Assembly: GCA_018136815.1 (NCBI GenBank)
Contig: CM030933.1
Coordinates: 4,392,341 to 4,456,340, forward strand
Reading direction: 5' to 3'
DNA: 64,000 nucleotides
DNA from: Isochrysis galbana
Taxonomy: Eukaryota > Haptophyta > Isochrysidales > Isochrysidaceae
In this document: in pieces, positions 24,262 through 35,971 of the stretch
How positions within the stretch are numbered: the stretch's first letter is position 1
How the letters are laid out: each line of letters opens with the position of its first letter
Notes under the pieces: model-generated
Databases searched by the model: none
What the model was told of the DNA's origin: nothing
The model's input: only the letters and a program-made list of their open reading frames with translations
Made by a program: the position numbers and the translations under genes

Positions 24262-27200
24262 ATGGCGCCCTTTCTCGTCGCGGCGCTCGGCGTGCTGCTG
24301 CTGGCCGGCGTGGCAGCGCAGAGGTTCGAGCGCGCCGTGCTCTCCGGACCACTCGTTGATGCGCAGTGCAACGTTGAGCTCGTCGAGGAGGCCAATGCAG
24401 CGCAGGTGAGAGAGCAGGGAGAGGGAGAGGGGGGAAAGGAGAACGATGAGAACGATGGGAGCGATGAGAGCTAGGGAGAGGGAGAGGGACAAGGACAGAG
24501 AGAGGGCGAGGGGGCGTGGGAGGGGGAGCGGAAGGAGGAGAGAGAGGAGCGCCAGAAGCAGGGGTGCAACAGGCCCGAGCCAGCGCCAAAATTCCTCCTG
24601 CATCTCCTGCATTAAGCTCGGCTGCTGCTTGGCGCCACTTACATTGCTCCTACCCTCTCTTCCAATTTCTTTCCATACCTCCTTCATTCACTCTTTCATC
24701 ATCGCGCTCTCTGACCGTGCCTTGCCCTCGTCCATGCTCTCGCGCGCAGCTGCACGCGCTCCTATCTGAGCTTGCGGAGACTACCTTCTTCCGCCTCGTT
24801 CATGTCAACATGGACAACAAATGTGTCTACTTTGGGCGCACCCAATTGTCAGATGCACCGAGTAGTCCACCCAGCGCAGGATCAGACTTTGCTGCGGCAA
24901 CGGGGCAAGCGCAGGAGGAGGAGGAGCACACGTGTGAGAACACGATGGAGGACACGGCTGTGCCCTTGTGTGCGCTTGGTGCAGATGAAGAAGACAACCC
25001 ATTCGCATCAGCTAGTGCTCATGTCGGCGGTGCCTTCGGAGGCAATGCCATTGGAGGCAACAGAATAGAGCCGAGCGGTAGCACTCGTGCAAATCGCGTC
25101 GACTCGACCATCACACCGGCTGAAATGCAAGCCGAAATGAGCTTCACTGAAAAAGAGAACGATTGCAGCAACGAGGAGCTTCCGACGTTTTGGCTCGACA
25201 TGTGAGTGAATGACACACCTATTCGCATGTGGCTACTCTCGTGCTCGTGGTGTCGCGTTGCTGCTCACCTGTGCGGCAAATGACCGTCGCAGGTGCGCGC
25301 ACATCGACACCAACACGTCCAACGTGGTCAATCTGCAGCTCAATCCAGGTGATCGATGCCGGTTCTGGCAGGACCACCTTGAGGCAAAATCCTTGTAAGA
25401 CAGCTCAAATGCATCATTCATCCATGGGTTTCAGTTGGTTAACTTGTTCTCACGACCGTCACACCTGCGCTATTTTTCAGAACGTTACACTGGCTACAAT
25501 GGGTCACACATCTGGTCAGCCATCTACAAGGAGAACTGCCTCATGCGCACCGGCGGAGACTCGACAAACATTTGCTACGAGGAGCGAGTTCTCTTCCGGA
25601 TGCTCTCTGGAATGCACTCCGCCACCAATGTCCACATTGCACGGTGGTGCGCAGCTATGAACCCCCCCCCCCCCCCCGCATCTTCTATTTTGGAATTTAT
25701 GGCTTATCAACGGCCCGCTGTAAACTTATGTTTATTAGGTACCATGCCCCCTCCAAGAGCAAGGGGCGCGAGACATGGGAGCCCAACCTTGCTTACTTTG
25801 CGCGTCAATTCGATGGCCACCCAGAAAGGGTCAAGAATCTACACTTTGCCTTCGTCGTCTTACTGCGCGCGCTCTCGCGTGCATCGCCGCATCTCGAGGC
25901 ATACCCTTACTCCACAGGCGTCTCGGCAGCTGAAGATGTGAAGACGGCAGCCTTGGTGAGTGGGCATGCCCTGTTCCCACTCCCTTCCATCGGGAAGGCG
26001 CCCAAAGTATTGGCCATGACTCATTCCCATTCGTCTGCAAGAGTCAGACGGCTGAGCTAATTTCTCCATGGTGGCACAGGTGCGTCGCTTGTTAGACTCC
26101 TCGATTCTTCGATCTTGTGAGCCGGTTTTCACTGCGTTCGACGAGGGGTTGCTATTCCGCGAGCAGCAGGTGAGTGAGCTGCCACGGCACCCGCGGAAGT
26201 CAGATGCGCGTTGACCTTTCCGTTGATGCTGTGCCAGCATCTTCGCCAGGTCGTCGAAGGCGAGGCAGTTAGCCCTGTCGAGCGTGCCAATTCCACCACA
26301 TATTTGTCCATCTACTCTGAACAGGGCGTATAGTCCCACCCCGCACATCTAGCGGACATCCTGGCGGCTTCCCGCATCCACACGTCTCTATTTTGCCTCC
26401 CCCTTTGCAGGCCTCGTGGTGGTCCCTCAAGAAGCAATTCAAGTCCGTCTTCCAAAATGTGTCGACGGTCATTGATTGCGTTGCGTGCCAAAAATGCCGG
26501 CTGCATGCCAAAGTGACGATGCTCGGATTTGGTGCGGCCCTGAAGATGTTGCTTCTACCACAAGAGCTCATCCAGGTGAGCTGGGAGTTTTGGAGCCCGC
26601 CCGCACCGCGGGGCGACAGGTGTTGTCCACGATGGAGATCAGTTGGCCAAGTCCGGAATTGGCCTTTCCAGGCCCCTGGTTCCCGAACCCTTCTTGCCTT
26701 GGTTCCCATCCCCCCCCCCCCCCCCCCCCCATTCCCAGGCTTCAATTTCGCGCGATGAGCTTGTCGCTTTCGTTAATACTCTGAGCAAGTTTTCATCGGC
26801 GATCCGCTACGTCAAGGAACTCACCCAGGTAGCACACCCTTCCATCATCTCGTTAGTGCTTACGTGCCATCGAGGAAAATATTTATAATGCTCCTTGTTG
26901 CGCTCCTCGCCTACGACGTGTTGCATGTTTATCTCCCGTCCGCACGTGCGAGCGGGAAGCCCTCCAACGGCTCACTACTCTGACTGTTCGGCAACCCCGC
27001 TTGCAGCTTCAATACGACAGCTATTTCGAACGGCGCGCCCATGATCCTGCACCAATGCTCGGAGGTACCTTTAGTGGCGGCACGAACAGCGCTCCAGCCG
27101 CCCACTCGGTTCCTTCGAGCCCAGTCCAGCCTCCTCGCAGTGCCATGCCCCTCCTCGAGTCGTCGCCTAGCACAGTCCAAGACATCGCCTCCGGAGTATC

Positions 27201-29346
27201 CTCCGACGGTCCCACGGGCGTCGCGGCAGGCGCGGACATCGGCACTTCAGCCCAGGTGGTGGAGTTGATGGACATGGCCTTCGGCGCAGTGGCATCTGCG
27301 GCACGCTCGGGTGCGCTTGAGGCTGGCGCCGAGGCGCAGGCAGTGTCACGCATCCTCATGCATGACACTAGCATCCTTCTTGTCGCAAAGCATTTCGCCA
27401 GCTCCAATCGGTTTGCGCAGTATCTGCGTGCAGCCCTACAGACGCCTGCGACGCCCTTAGCCATGCTTGGCGCCAGTGCAGTTGGCAAGGGCAGAGCCTC
27501 CACGCGAGGTGTGCAAGCATCCATGGCGGTAGGTCTACCGGACGCGCTTGTGGTAGGCACAGGCGTGGCAGGACTAACCGCGGCGCTACGGCTGCTCGAT
27601 GCTGGGGCAAACGTGGTTCTGATGGACAAAGAGCGGCGTACGGGCGGCAACTCTGCAAAGGCGTCGTCCGGCATCAACGCGTGCTGCCCTCAGCACTCTC
27701 GTACGGACGCGAACGCAGCCGACAGCATCGAGGCGTTTGCCAACGATACGGCTCGATCGGCGAAGCGAGAGCCCGATGGGCTCATTGGACTGCTCGCGTC
27801 TTCATCGGCGGATGCGATCAAGTGGTTGCAAGAGCGGACTGGCATCGACCTTTCGCGCCTCGCGCAGCTAGGGGGTCATTCCTTCGCACGAACGCACCGC
27901 CCCGCAAACGGAATGGTGGGGTCTGAGTTGACCGTGGCTCTCTCTCGTGCTGTCAAGAAGTTCGAAGCCACCGGCCAGCTGCGGCTCATGCTCGGCTGTC
28001 GGGTGACAAAGCTAGAGGTTGACGATGACGGCCGAGTCACTGGCGTATCATACGTTGACCAAGCGTCAGGGCAATCGGGCATTATTAAAGCGCATGATAC
28101 CGTTCTTGCGACGGGAGGGTTCGCCAACGACCGGTCGAACACGTCTCTCCTTGCCAAGCACCGGCCGGATCTCGTGCACTTCCCCACCACCAACGGCCCA
28201 TGGGCGACCGGGGATGGCATGAAGATGGCCATGGCGATCGGCGCTGGCTCCATCGACATGGACAAGGTACAGATTCATCCGACAGGCTTCCTAGACCCTC
28301 GAGAGCTCTCTGCTCCCGCGAAGACGCTCTGCGGCGAGATGATGCGAGGCGTGGGTGGTGTGCTGCTCACCCCCGACGGGAGGCGTTTCGTCAACGAGCT
28401 GCTACCTCGAGACCAAGTCGTGGCGGCGGAACTGGAATCGGGCGCAAGCGAGTTTGTTCTCTTGCTCAATGATGACATGGCGAAGGAGGCGGGGAAGCAC
28501 ACCGATCATTACGTTCATAAGGGTCTCTTAGTCAAATTGGAGGGTGCCAGCGACCTCGCTAAGTGGATGCTCGCGAATACTGATGGAACTGACGGCCAAG
28601 CGCCTGACCAGGTGGCGGCACGCGCCGCGGGAGTCGACGCTAGGGGTGCGGCGCTTTTGCTGAGCACGATTGAGGCGACGCTGGCTGAGTACAATGCGGC
28701 CGCGGAACGAGGTGTCGACGGCTTCGGCAAGACCACCTTTCGTCACGCTCCCATCCTGCCGGCTGGCGGGCCGCTCTACGCGGGACGCATTGTGCCGGTT
28801 CTACATTACACTATGGGTGGTATCCGCATGGACGCTGATGGGTCAGTGCTGCGGGACGACGGCTCGGTCATTCCCGGGCTTCATGCTGCGGGAGAGGTCA
28901 CGGGCGGTGTTCACGGCAACAATCGGCTGGGGGGTAATTCTTTGCTGGACTGCACCGTCTTTGGCTCCATCGTGGGCAACAAATTGGCGGCAAAATTGCC
29001 ACAACGGCGCGCTGCTGCCGCCGCTGCAGCTCTCCCGGCGCACGGTTTGCCGCATCAACTTGAGGCTTCCGCCAACAACGGTCGGGTGGTTGAGGCGTCA
29101 GATGGGATAGACTCGTCAATGCGGATTGTTAGTCGCTCTGAACTGGCGGCCCATGCGGGGGATCCCTGGGTGGCTCTGTATGGGAGGGTATACGACTTCA
29201 CCCAGTTCATCGCTGATGACGAGCACAACCCTGGTCCAAAGCCGATTTATGATGTTGGTGGCGTGGACGGGACTGCCGCTTTCAAGGTTGTACACAACGA
29301 GGGCATGCTAGACGACATCCCCATCATCGGTGTCCTTGAGGACTGA
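24262..29346 (+). CDS. ERO1 - fumarate reductase - cytochrome b5 fusion protein
   Basis: Nine exons, 24262..24405, 24750..25201, 25293..25348, 25481..25643, 25739..25955, 26080..26169, 26411..26575, 26739..26828, 27007..29346, give 1238 residues in one frame. Residues 1-20 are a signal peptide. Residues 36-460 are ERO1: FFRLVHVN, ERYTGYNGSHIWSAIYKENC (FAD site), CYEERVLFRMLSG, and the active CVACQKC at 397-403. After a Pro/Ser-rich linker, residues about 635-1110 are a soluble FAD fumarate reductase: VVGTGVAGL, GGNSAKASSGIN, HPTGF at about 882, HYTMGG, LHAAGEVTGG. Residues about 1163-1238 are cytochrome b5-like. The ERO1 part alone has the usual full length. Alternative: intron 8 retained ends ERO1 at 26888, and fumarate reductase starts separately at 27055 or 27145. 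No ER-retention tail is visible. Expected compartment: ER lumen. Confidence 0.8.
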
Positions 29347-31074
29347 CCCTATCGGAGACCGAGATCTTGGGGAAGCCGGAAGGCATTTTGATCTTAAAGG
29401 CCAAATTTTCGCCCGCGATGAAAGGTAAGGTGTGTTGACCCGGAAAAGCGCACTCGCGGTCCTATCCAACCGGCGCTCGCGTCGCATGGACTGCTGCCCG
29501 CGCTCCGTGTGGTGTCCTTGATTTTCATGAGCGGAAATGCCGCATCCATGGTCCTGCGGTAATTTAGGGAGCTCAACGGCTGGAAGCATCGTTGAGTAGC
29601 CGATGCTATCTTGCCGAAATGAGCGAGCGATCATTATGGTAGTCATACGTCATACGTATCTTATCGACCACTTTCTTGTGCTAGTGCACTCACATTGGAG
29701 TGTAGTCAGTGCGCTTGTGCGATGTTGTCCACAGAACGCGATTGGGCGTCACGGGATACAAGATACTACAAGACCACGTCTGAGACGTAGTCGGCCGTGC
29801 AGCTTAATTCTAGCTTCCTACTCCTACAGTCTGCTGCTGCTGCTGCACGCTCGCGGCCCCTACAGCTACCGACTACATCGGATTTCATTAATTATCACGG
29901 CCAGCGCACGTCGTCGAGCGCCACGCTGAGCGGCTGGTAGCGGCGCATCTGCTCATCGTTTCCGGGCACAGGCTCGGGCGGCCCACGCGCGCAGCACGTC
30001 GCGCCACGCACAACGCGTTCGGTCGAGCAGCCGCCGCAGTCAACCAGGCGAAGTTCCGCGCAACAAGCACGCAGTGGCTAGTCGGCGGCGCGCCAGCGTA
30101 TATATACGCCCTGAGCGTAGCGTACCTGGGCCGGACCCTTGAAACCGTTTGAAACCGAACACAAAGGAACGAACGAGGGGGGGGCAAGAGAAGAAAAGGG
30201 GGAGCGAAGGGAGCATGAAGGGCGATGTATTTAGGGAGGTAATGGATGCCGTGCCCGTCGTAGGTATAAGCCCAGAATCTTCAGATGTTATTTTGTGTAT
30301 CATATGCCACGCCTAAACGTGTGCGATACAAGTACGCAAGAGTACAAGATGAACAATAGCCGAACTCTTCAGATGGGTTCGGATTTTTACATGTGTTAAG
30401 CTTTTCACATGATGTTAATGATCGCGTTCTGGAGAGTGCTGTAGTGGTTAAGTCGTGCAGCGTTCAGCGTCAGCGTTCGTGCCGCAGTGTGGTTTAGTGG
30501 GGGGGAGGAAGGGGTGGCAAAAACAAAACTCAGTGTGCGTGCGCACAGGACGGGAAGCCCGCCGCTCAGCGCGGGGCATGTGTCGTCACTCGGCACCGCG
30601 CCGACCCCACACACCACAAATAGTGTTCATGTACGTAGTGTTTAGCCAATATGTGTTCACATGGTGTTGTGGTTTAGGTTTAGTCACTAGTCACGCTAGA
30701 GAAGTTCAGTTTTAGTCAGCAAAACTCACAACTTCGCACTTCGCGACTACTATTTATCTTGCGTACTTGTTACCCCGCACAAGACGCAGCATTAACGCGC
30801 CACGTACGTAGGTATGATAGATGAGAAGCAACGTATCAGCCGAGACCACGCGCACACGGCAGCGGGAGTTCCTTATACAAGCGCACAACCATAGATGACA
30901 TGATGGCAGCACAATTAATCAACGAATGAGAGATGAGGAAAAAGCATGCGCACACGTGCGCACCATACAACATAGCATTAGGGTACACACGCGCACATGC
31001 ATGCATTCGCCGAGGCTTCTGCGATGCACGCACGGCAGAGAGTGATTAAAACGACAGTATCGACGGACGGTTTC
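29347..31074. other. Intergenic between convergent genes
   Basis: No gene assigned. A stretch near 29890-30130 is open on both strands (GC-driven). agaatcttcagatg occurs at 30273 and a related aactcttcagatg at 30364. Downstream ends of the fusion gene (plus) and FtsZ (minus) face each other across it. Confidence 0.4.
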
Positions 31075-34000
31075 TCATTGCGAAAGGAGAGGGCAAGGTC
31101 CGAGCTGGGCCTCTTTGATGGGGATCCGGAAGCCTTGGGGTCGGATGAGATTCGTAGATGGTGACCGACGGTAGGCTCTGCCATCTAGCACTCCTAGCCC
31201 GGAGCCACGCATAGGTGCGTCCGAATCGACATCGATGCTGTGCTGAGGTGTATCAACCATTGTCCGGCGCGCCGAGGCCTCCGCGCCTTCAGCACTCACC
31301 TCCAAGAATGTCTGAGGTGGCACCACTACCCCTGGCGCAGCCACTAAGGCCTGCTCGCCATGTGCGTGGCCGCTCAAGGTCGGAGAGTGTCGACTCATCT
31401 ACTGGAGGACGTCACCCTCGCATGCACAGCCCCCATCATTCTCATATCCCGTGGACTGGGTGATCGACGCTCTCGCCAAAGGCATCGCGGCTCACATCAC
31501 GGTGCGTTCTGACCACAATCCGCTGGCCGGGCGGCTTCGTAGCGCCGTCGTTAACAGACGGCGCTGAATTTTGACTCCGATTCTCCTCTGCCGAGGGTGG
31601 ATCGACAGCTGCCCGAGGGGAGGGCCCAGCACGCGCATTCCGCCTTCGCGAGCTCAAGCCAGTGCCATAATCATTCAGCCGGCGATCGAGGTACTCGCCG
31701 TACTCCTTCATGCCCTCCAGGCGCTGGGCGGGACGGAAGGCAAAAAGGTCGAGGGAATCCGTCGCCTGCGGCATCGCCTCCTCGAAATAGGCGTCAGCGT
31801 CGGACATGCTGCGACGGCCCTCCGGCTCATCATAGCTGACGCCCTCGAGGAGACCGGCGGCGGTCGGATACTGGCCGTTGCCAAAGCCGGTTGCGACGAG
31901 CGTCACCACAATTTCATCGCCGAGGAGCGCCGAAGAGGAGGCTCCGAAGATCACCTGCGGGGACGGTCATCACACAACTCAGCCTCAAGACAGCCTCGGG
32001 CGACGGCCACGAACAGCACACGTCCCAAAGAAGGTCAATTAGCTGGAGTGGAGGATTCGAATCGTTGGAGGTAAAGGCACACCTGTGCATCATCCTCGGT
32101 CATCTCGCCCAGGATGCGGCCGATGGTCTGCACCTCCTTCAAGGACATGTCAGGACCTCCTTGTACAGCGTATATGAGGCCGCGCACTTGCTCCCGTCGC
32201 ACGTCGATCAATGGCTACCGACAGTAAGGAAACAAGTTGAGGAGGGAAGCGGTCAGGACGCGATCAACCGCCGCGCTTGCCAGGCTGACAGGGAAGGCGG
32301 GTAGCGGGCCCTCCCGCGGGCGTTGCCTCCGAAACACATAAGAGTGAGCGCGACAGGGTAGTTTTCTTTAATTTTCGCTTGAGACTATCGCCCGCAGCTC
32401 AAGAGCATTGTGCTCACCGATGAAATCGCAGCTCTAGCGGCCTCAGCGGCACGATCGGGTCCTGAAGCTCGGCCAATGGCAACGAGGCCAAGGCCAGCGT
32501 CCTGCACAATCGCGCGGAGGTCCGCGAAATCAACATTGATCAACTGCGATGAGGAGAGAATGGATGCAATGCCTAGGATGGCTTGACGGAGGACCTGCGT
32601 TTGCATTGCGCACGGGGCGGAAATCAAACGTGGAACGGGAAAAGCAGCACACATTTTGCCACAGGAACACAAAATCCGCTTCCATGCCGTGAGATCACTA
32701 CAACCTTGCATGCCATGCATCAGGCCGCATCTGCCCCCGAGTGATGAGGAGGATAAGTAGGTCAACAATGTTCTGCTCACCTCGTCCGCAGCGTAGAGGG
32801 TGTCAGCAACTGAGGTTCCGGCCGGAAGGATCTGGGCCAGTCTGTCATTATCGACGTGAATGAGCATGTCCACTAGGGGAAGGAGGTCGTCCATCGCTGC
32901 CTGCGGGGCATTGAACATGCGAGCAAGAGCTGTGAGACATGACGGAAACGATATGGTGGTCATTAGGTTGCACTTGAGATTGGTGCGTCAGCAGCTGAGT
33001 CGGAGGGACTGCGAGCCGGCGCCTATGGCTGGGCGGACCTGTGCAGCAGCTGCACGTATTGCGCCCTCGAAGGCGAAAGGGGTGGTGACCACGGCAACTG
33101 TAAGGGAGCCCATTTCACGAGCCACCTGGTAGGTAGGATGGCGGGAAATGGAATGGTGGACGGCTGCCAGACTCATCGGGGCAACATAGGCACCGCAGGT
33201 GCTGCACCACCGGCGACGTGCTCGTGAAACCCACCTTGGCCACGAGTGGCGCAGCACCAGAGCCGGTACCCCCCCCAAGCCCGGCTGCAATAAAGATGAG
33301 ATTGGGCGGCGGCGCATCGACGCCTCCACCAAGTGCCGCCATTGCTTCCCTAACCTTTGCCGCCGACGCATCTGCGGCTTCTGCGCCTTTCTGAGGTTTG
33401 CCACCGGCGCCCCTGCCCTGAAGAAGCTCCTGGCCGAGGAGGATCCGGTTGCTGATAGCTGATGAAACGAGGGCTTGCTCGTCAGTGTTGAGGGCCAGGA
33501 GCGAGACGCGGCGAGATGACTGCCCGACCATCAAAGGAGGGGGGGGCCACGTGTGAGGACATGCTAGGAAACGCGTGATGCAGCGCATGCTGACTTTTGC
33601 TCTGCAACTTTGAAAGGTAACACAGGAGGAGCCAAACCCGCAAGTGAGGAGCGTCCACTTGTGTGCTTGTGCGGACAAGCCCTGAGGGAGGGCGCCTAGC
33701 GGGCTGGCGCACGATGCCTGAGAAGAAGCGAGCGCCGGCGCACAAGCAGCAGGCGTGTATACGTGCATTGCCCAGCCCAGTCAAATGTGCGCACCGATCC
33801 GGCGTTGGCGTTCGTTCCAGCCTCCTTCCCATCCGAGGACCCTCCAATAAGCCATGAGGGCAATCTGGCGAGGGCGTTACAACCCGCGCCGCCAACGCCG
33901 ACTACCGCGACCGAGCACGGGTTGGCATTGCCGCGAGAAAACGGGTTGGACGCCGCCGCCTCTGCTTCCATTGCGGCCTACGAGGTTGGGCACAGTGTGA

Positions 34001-35182
34001 TTGTGTGGCGCAGGGCTAGATGCGACGCCGCAGCCTCCAGAGGAACACGCGGCGTGCGCCACATTGAAAAAGCAATGAAGGCGTGCTCCGCAAGCCCAGA
34101 CGCTCCCGCTCTGCGTGGCTCACCTCGTCATAAAGAGGACCCGAGATGGAATGTACCGCAGCAGCAGCATCGCCCGTCAGCGTCCGCGGCTCGACAACTG
34201 GCTGCGAAGGTGCTGCAGGCGCCGTTGGCGCTTCCGCTGTCTTGTCATCGCGCACCTTCCGCTCGGGGATTCTCGGCACCACGCCAGTGCTCTTGACTTG
34301 TTGAACCGAGTAGATATCCGGAGCAGTGTCCCCGCTGGTCCTCGGGGCGGCCTCTGCCTCAGATGTGTCAGCAGCAGGGACATCGGCTGAGCCGTTGGCG
34401 AGGCCGCGTGAAAGCCCTTCAGCAATGCTGTCAGCTAATCTCTTCGCGATGCCATTGGCCACGCCATTCTTGACACCATTGGCCTTGCTTTTGGCCACGC
34501 CGTTGGCTTTGGTCGTAGCCTCGCCATTGGATGCGCCATTGAAGATGTGCTGGATGGAGTACGTGACTGACAGAGGCTCCTCTGATTCAGGTGCAGGGAG
34601 CGTTGAGGGCTTCGAGGTTGTGGATGCGCCGTTCAGCTTCTTTGCAGGAGGCTTCGAAGGGACGGCGGCCGCCGTGTCGGCCGCCGCGGGAATAGATGGC
34701 GAGGGCGCCGGCTCGGCAGCCTCCTGCTGCTGTAGTGCCGCGCGCTCCTGTGCCGGCTTGAGGAGCGGCTCGGTGCGCTCCATCTCCCTGCGCACGCGCT
34801 TGGCCGCTTTTCCGGCCCATTGAACACTCGCAAGGGCGAAGGCAGCGGTGGCCGGCACCGCGCGCAGGATGGGCGGCACCACCTCGAGCATTGCGTCGCT
34901 CATCTTGCGCATGCGGTCCATCAGCACCACAACCTCCTCATCGTCGTTGTCGTCTTCTGGCTCAGCGAGCATGGTGGGCGTGCGGAGGCGGGGGGAGCTG
35001 GACGAGGGGAGCCAGTCAGCATCTATTGCCTCGCCGTCGCCACCTGGCGTGGCGCCAGTGGAGAGCAAAGAGCGAGGAGAAGGAGAAGAGACAGGAGAGA
35101 AGGCGAGAGAGCACACGTGGAGCGCGGTGACTAAGGGACAGAGGCTGGCGGCGAGCAGCAGCGCGGCGAAGGAAAGGTGCAT
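31075..35182 (-). CDS. ftsZ: FtsZ, plastid-division type, with long N-terminal extension
   Basis: Exons, complement of 31075..31398, 31496..31954, 32083..32214, 32418..32594, 32781..32929, 33056..33125, 33235..33519, 33795..33977, 34124..35182, give 945 residues. The FtsZ core starts VAVVGVGGAGCNAL, then ALNTDEQAL, the GTP-binding tubulin signature GLGGGTGSG (about 494-502), VDNDRL, and the C-terminal domain with GLIYAVQGG, ILGEMTEDDA and VTLVATGF. The first exon begins with a signal peptide (MHLSFAALLLAASLCPLVTA) followed by about 330 Ser/Glu/Ala-rich residues including an ANGVAKSKANGVKNG-type repeat. A signal peptide fits import into a complex plastid. Uncertain points: whether this exon belongs to FtsZ (otherwise FtsZ could start at Met 33971) and whether the last exon is used (otherwise the stop is at 31442). 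Confidence 0.8.
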
Positions 35183-35347
35183 GGGCGGCGGGCCGTGGCG
35201 GCGGACAGCAAGCGAGCTGGTGAGGCCGAGAGAAGGGGGGGGAAGAGGGAGGGAGGGAGGGATGAGCGGGCCCGCGCTCGGGGCTCGTCCACCACACAAC
35301 CCCTCTTCAGCCACCCTCCCGAGAAGGGGAGAGAGGGGGGGGGGGGG

Positions 35348-35351
<4 letters not shown>

Positions 35352-35411
<60 letters not shown>
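35352..35411. repeat. (GA)n microsatellite, about 60 bp
   Basis: Perfect AG dinucleotide run preceded by poly-G, about 170 bp upstream of the proposed FtsZ start. Confidence 0.9.
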
Positions 35412-35412
<1 letters not shown>

Positions 35413-35913
35413 GAAGAGAGAGAGGGAGGGAGGGAGGGAGGGAGGGAGGGAGAGAGAAACAGCGAAAGGCAACTACTGAGCGAAGGAAGGCAGAAAGCCA
35501 AATCCTAGATGAGAAGAAAGAGGGGTAGAGTATACATGATGTGTGGAAGAGACGAAGCAGATATGTGAGAGAGGAGAGAGAGAGGGGCGCAGAGGCAAGA
35601 GACGCCAGCCAGATAGATATTTGACATTTGAAGAGAGGAGGAAGGAAGAGAGTGAGGCCTCGGCGTCGGTGGTCGCCATCTCGAGAATTTGATCTATCCT
35701 CCGCCATCTTTATTGCTATCATCGCAGTGCTATCATAGACGTGGGGACGGGCCAAGCAGTCGTCTCACTCTCTCTCTCCGCGCACACCTGAGTCTTGGAC
35801 GCTTTTTCTCGACGCCCCTCGGCGTCTTTCTCACATATCTACGCGAGGGAACTACGTCCGCGGCTCCTTTTTGAAAGGGATTGGAGTCCTCCGCGGGGGG
35901 GCAGCAGGCCAGC

Positions 35914-35916
<3 letters not shown>

Positions 35917-35968
<52 letters not shown>
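35917..35968. repeat. (GA)n microsatellite, about 50 bp
   Basis: Perfect GA run followed by a G-rich stretch (tggggcggggggggagg). Confidence 0.9.

Positions 35969-35971
<3 letters not shown>

Noticed and set aside
29890-30130. About 90 codons open on both strands near 30 kb
   Set aside because: No initiation or splice context and no recognisable domain; probably GC-driven.
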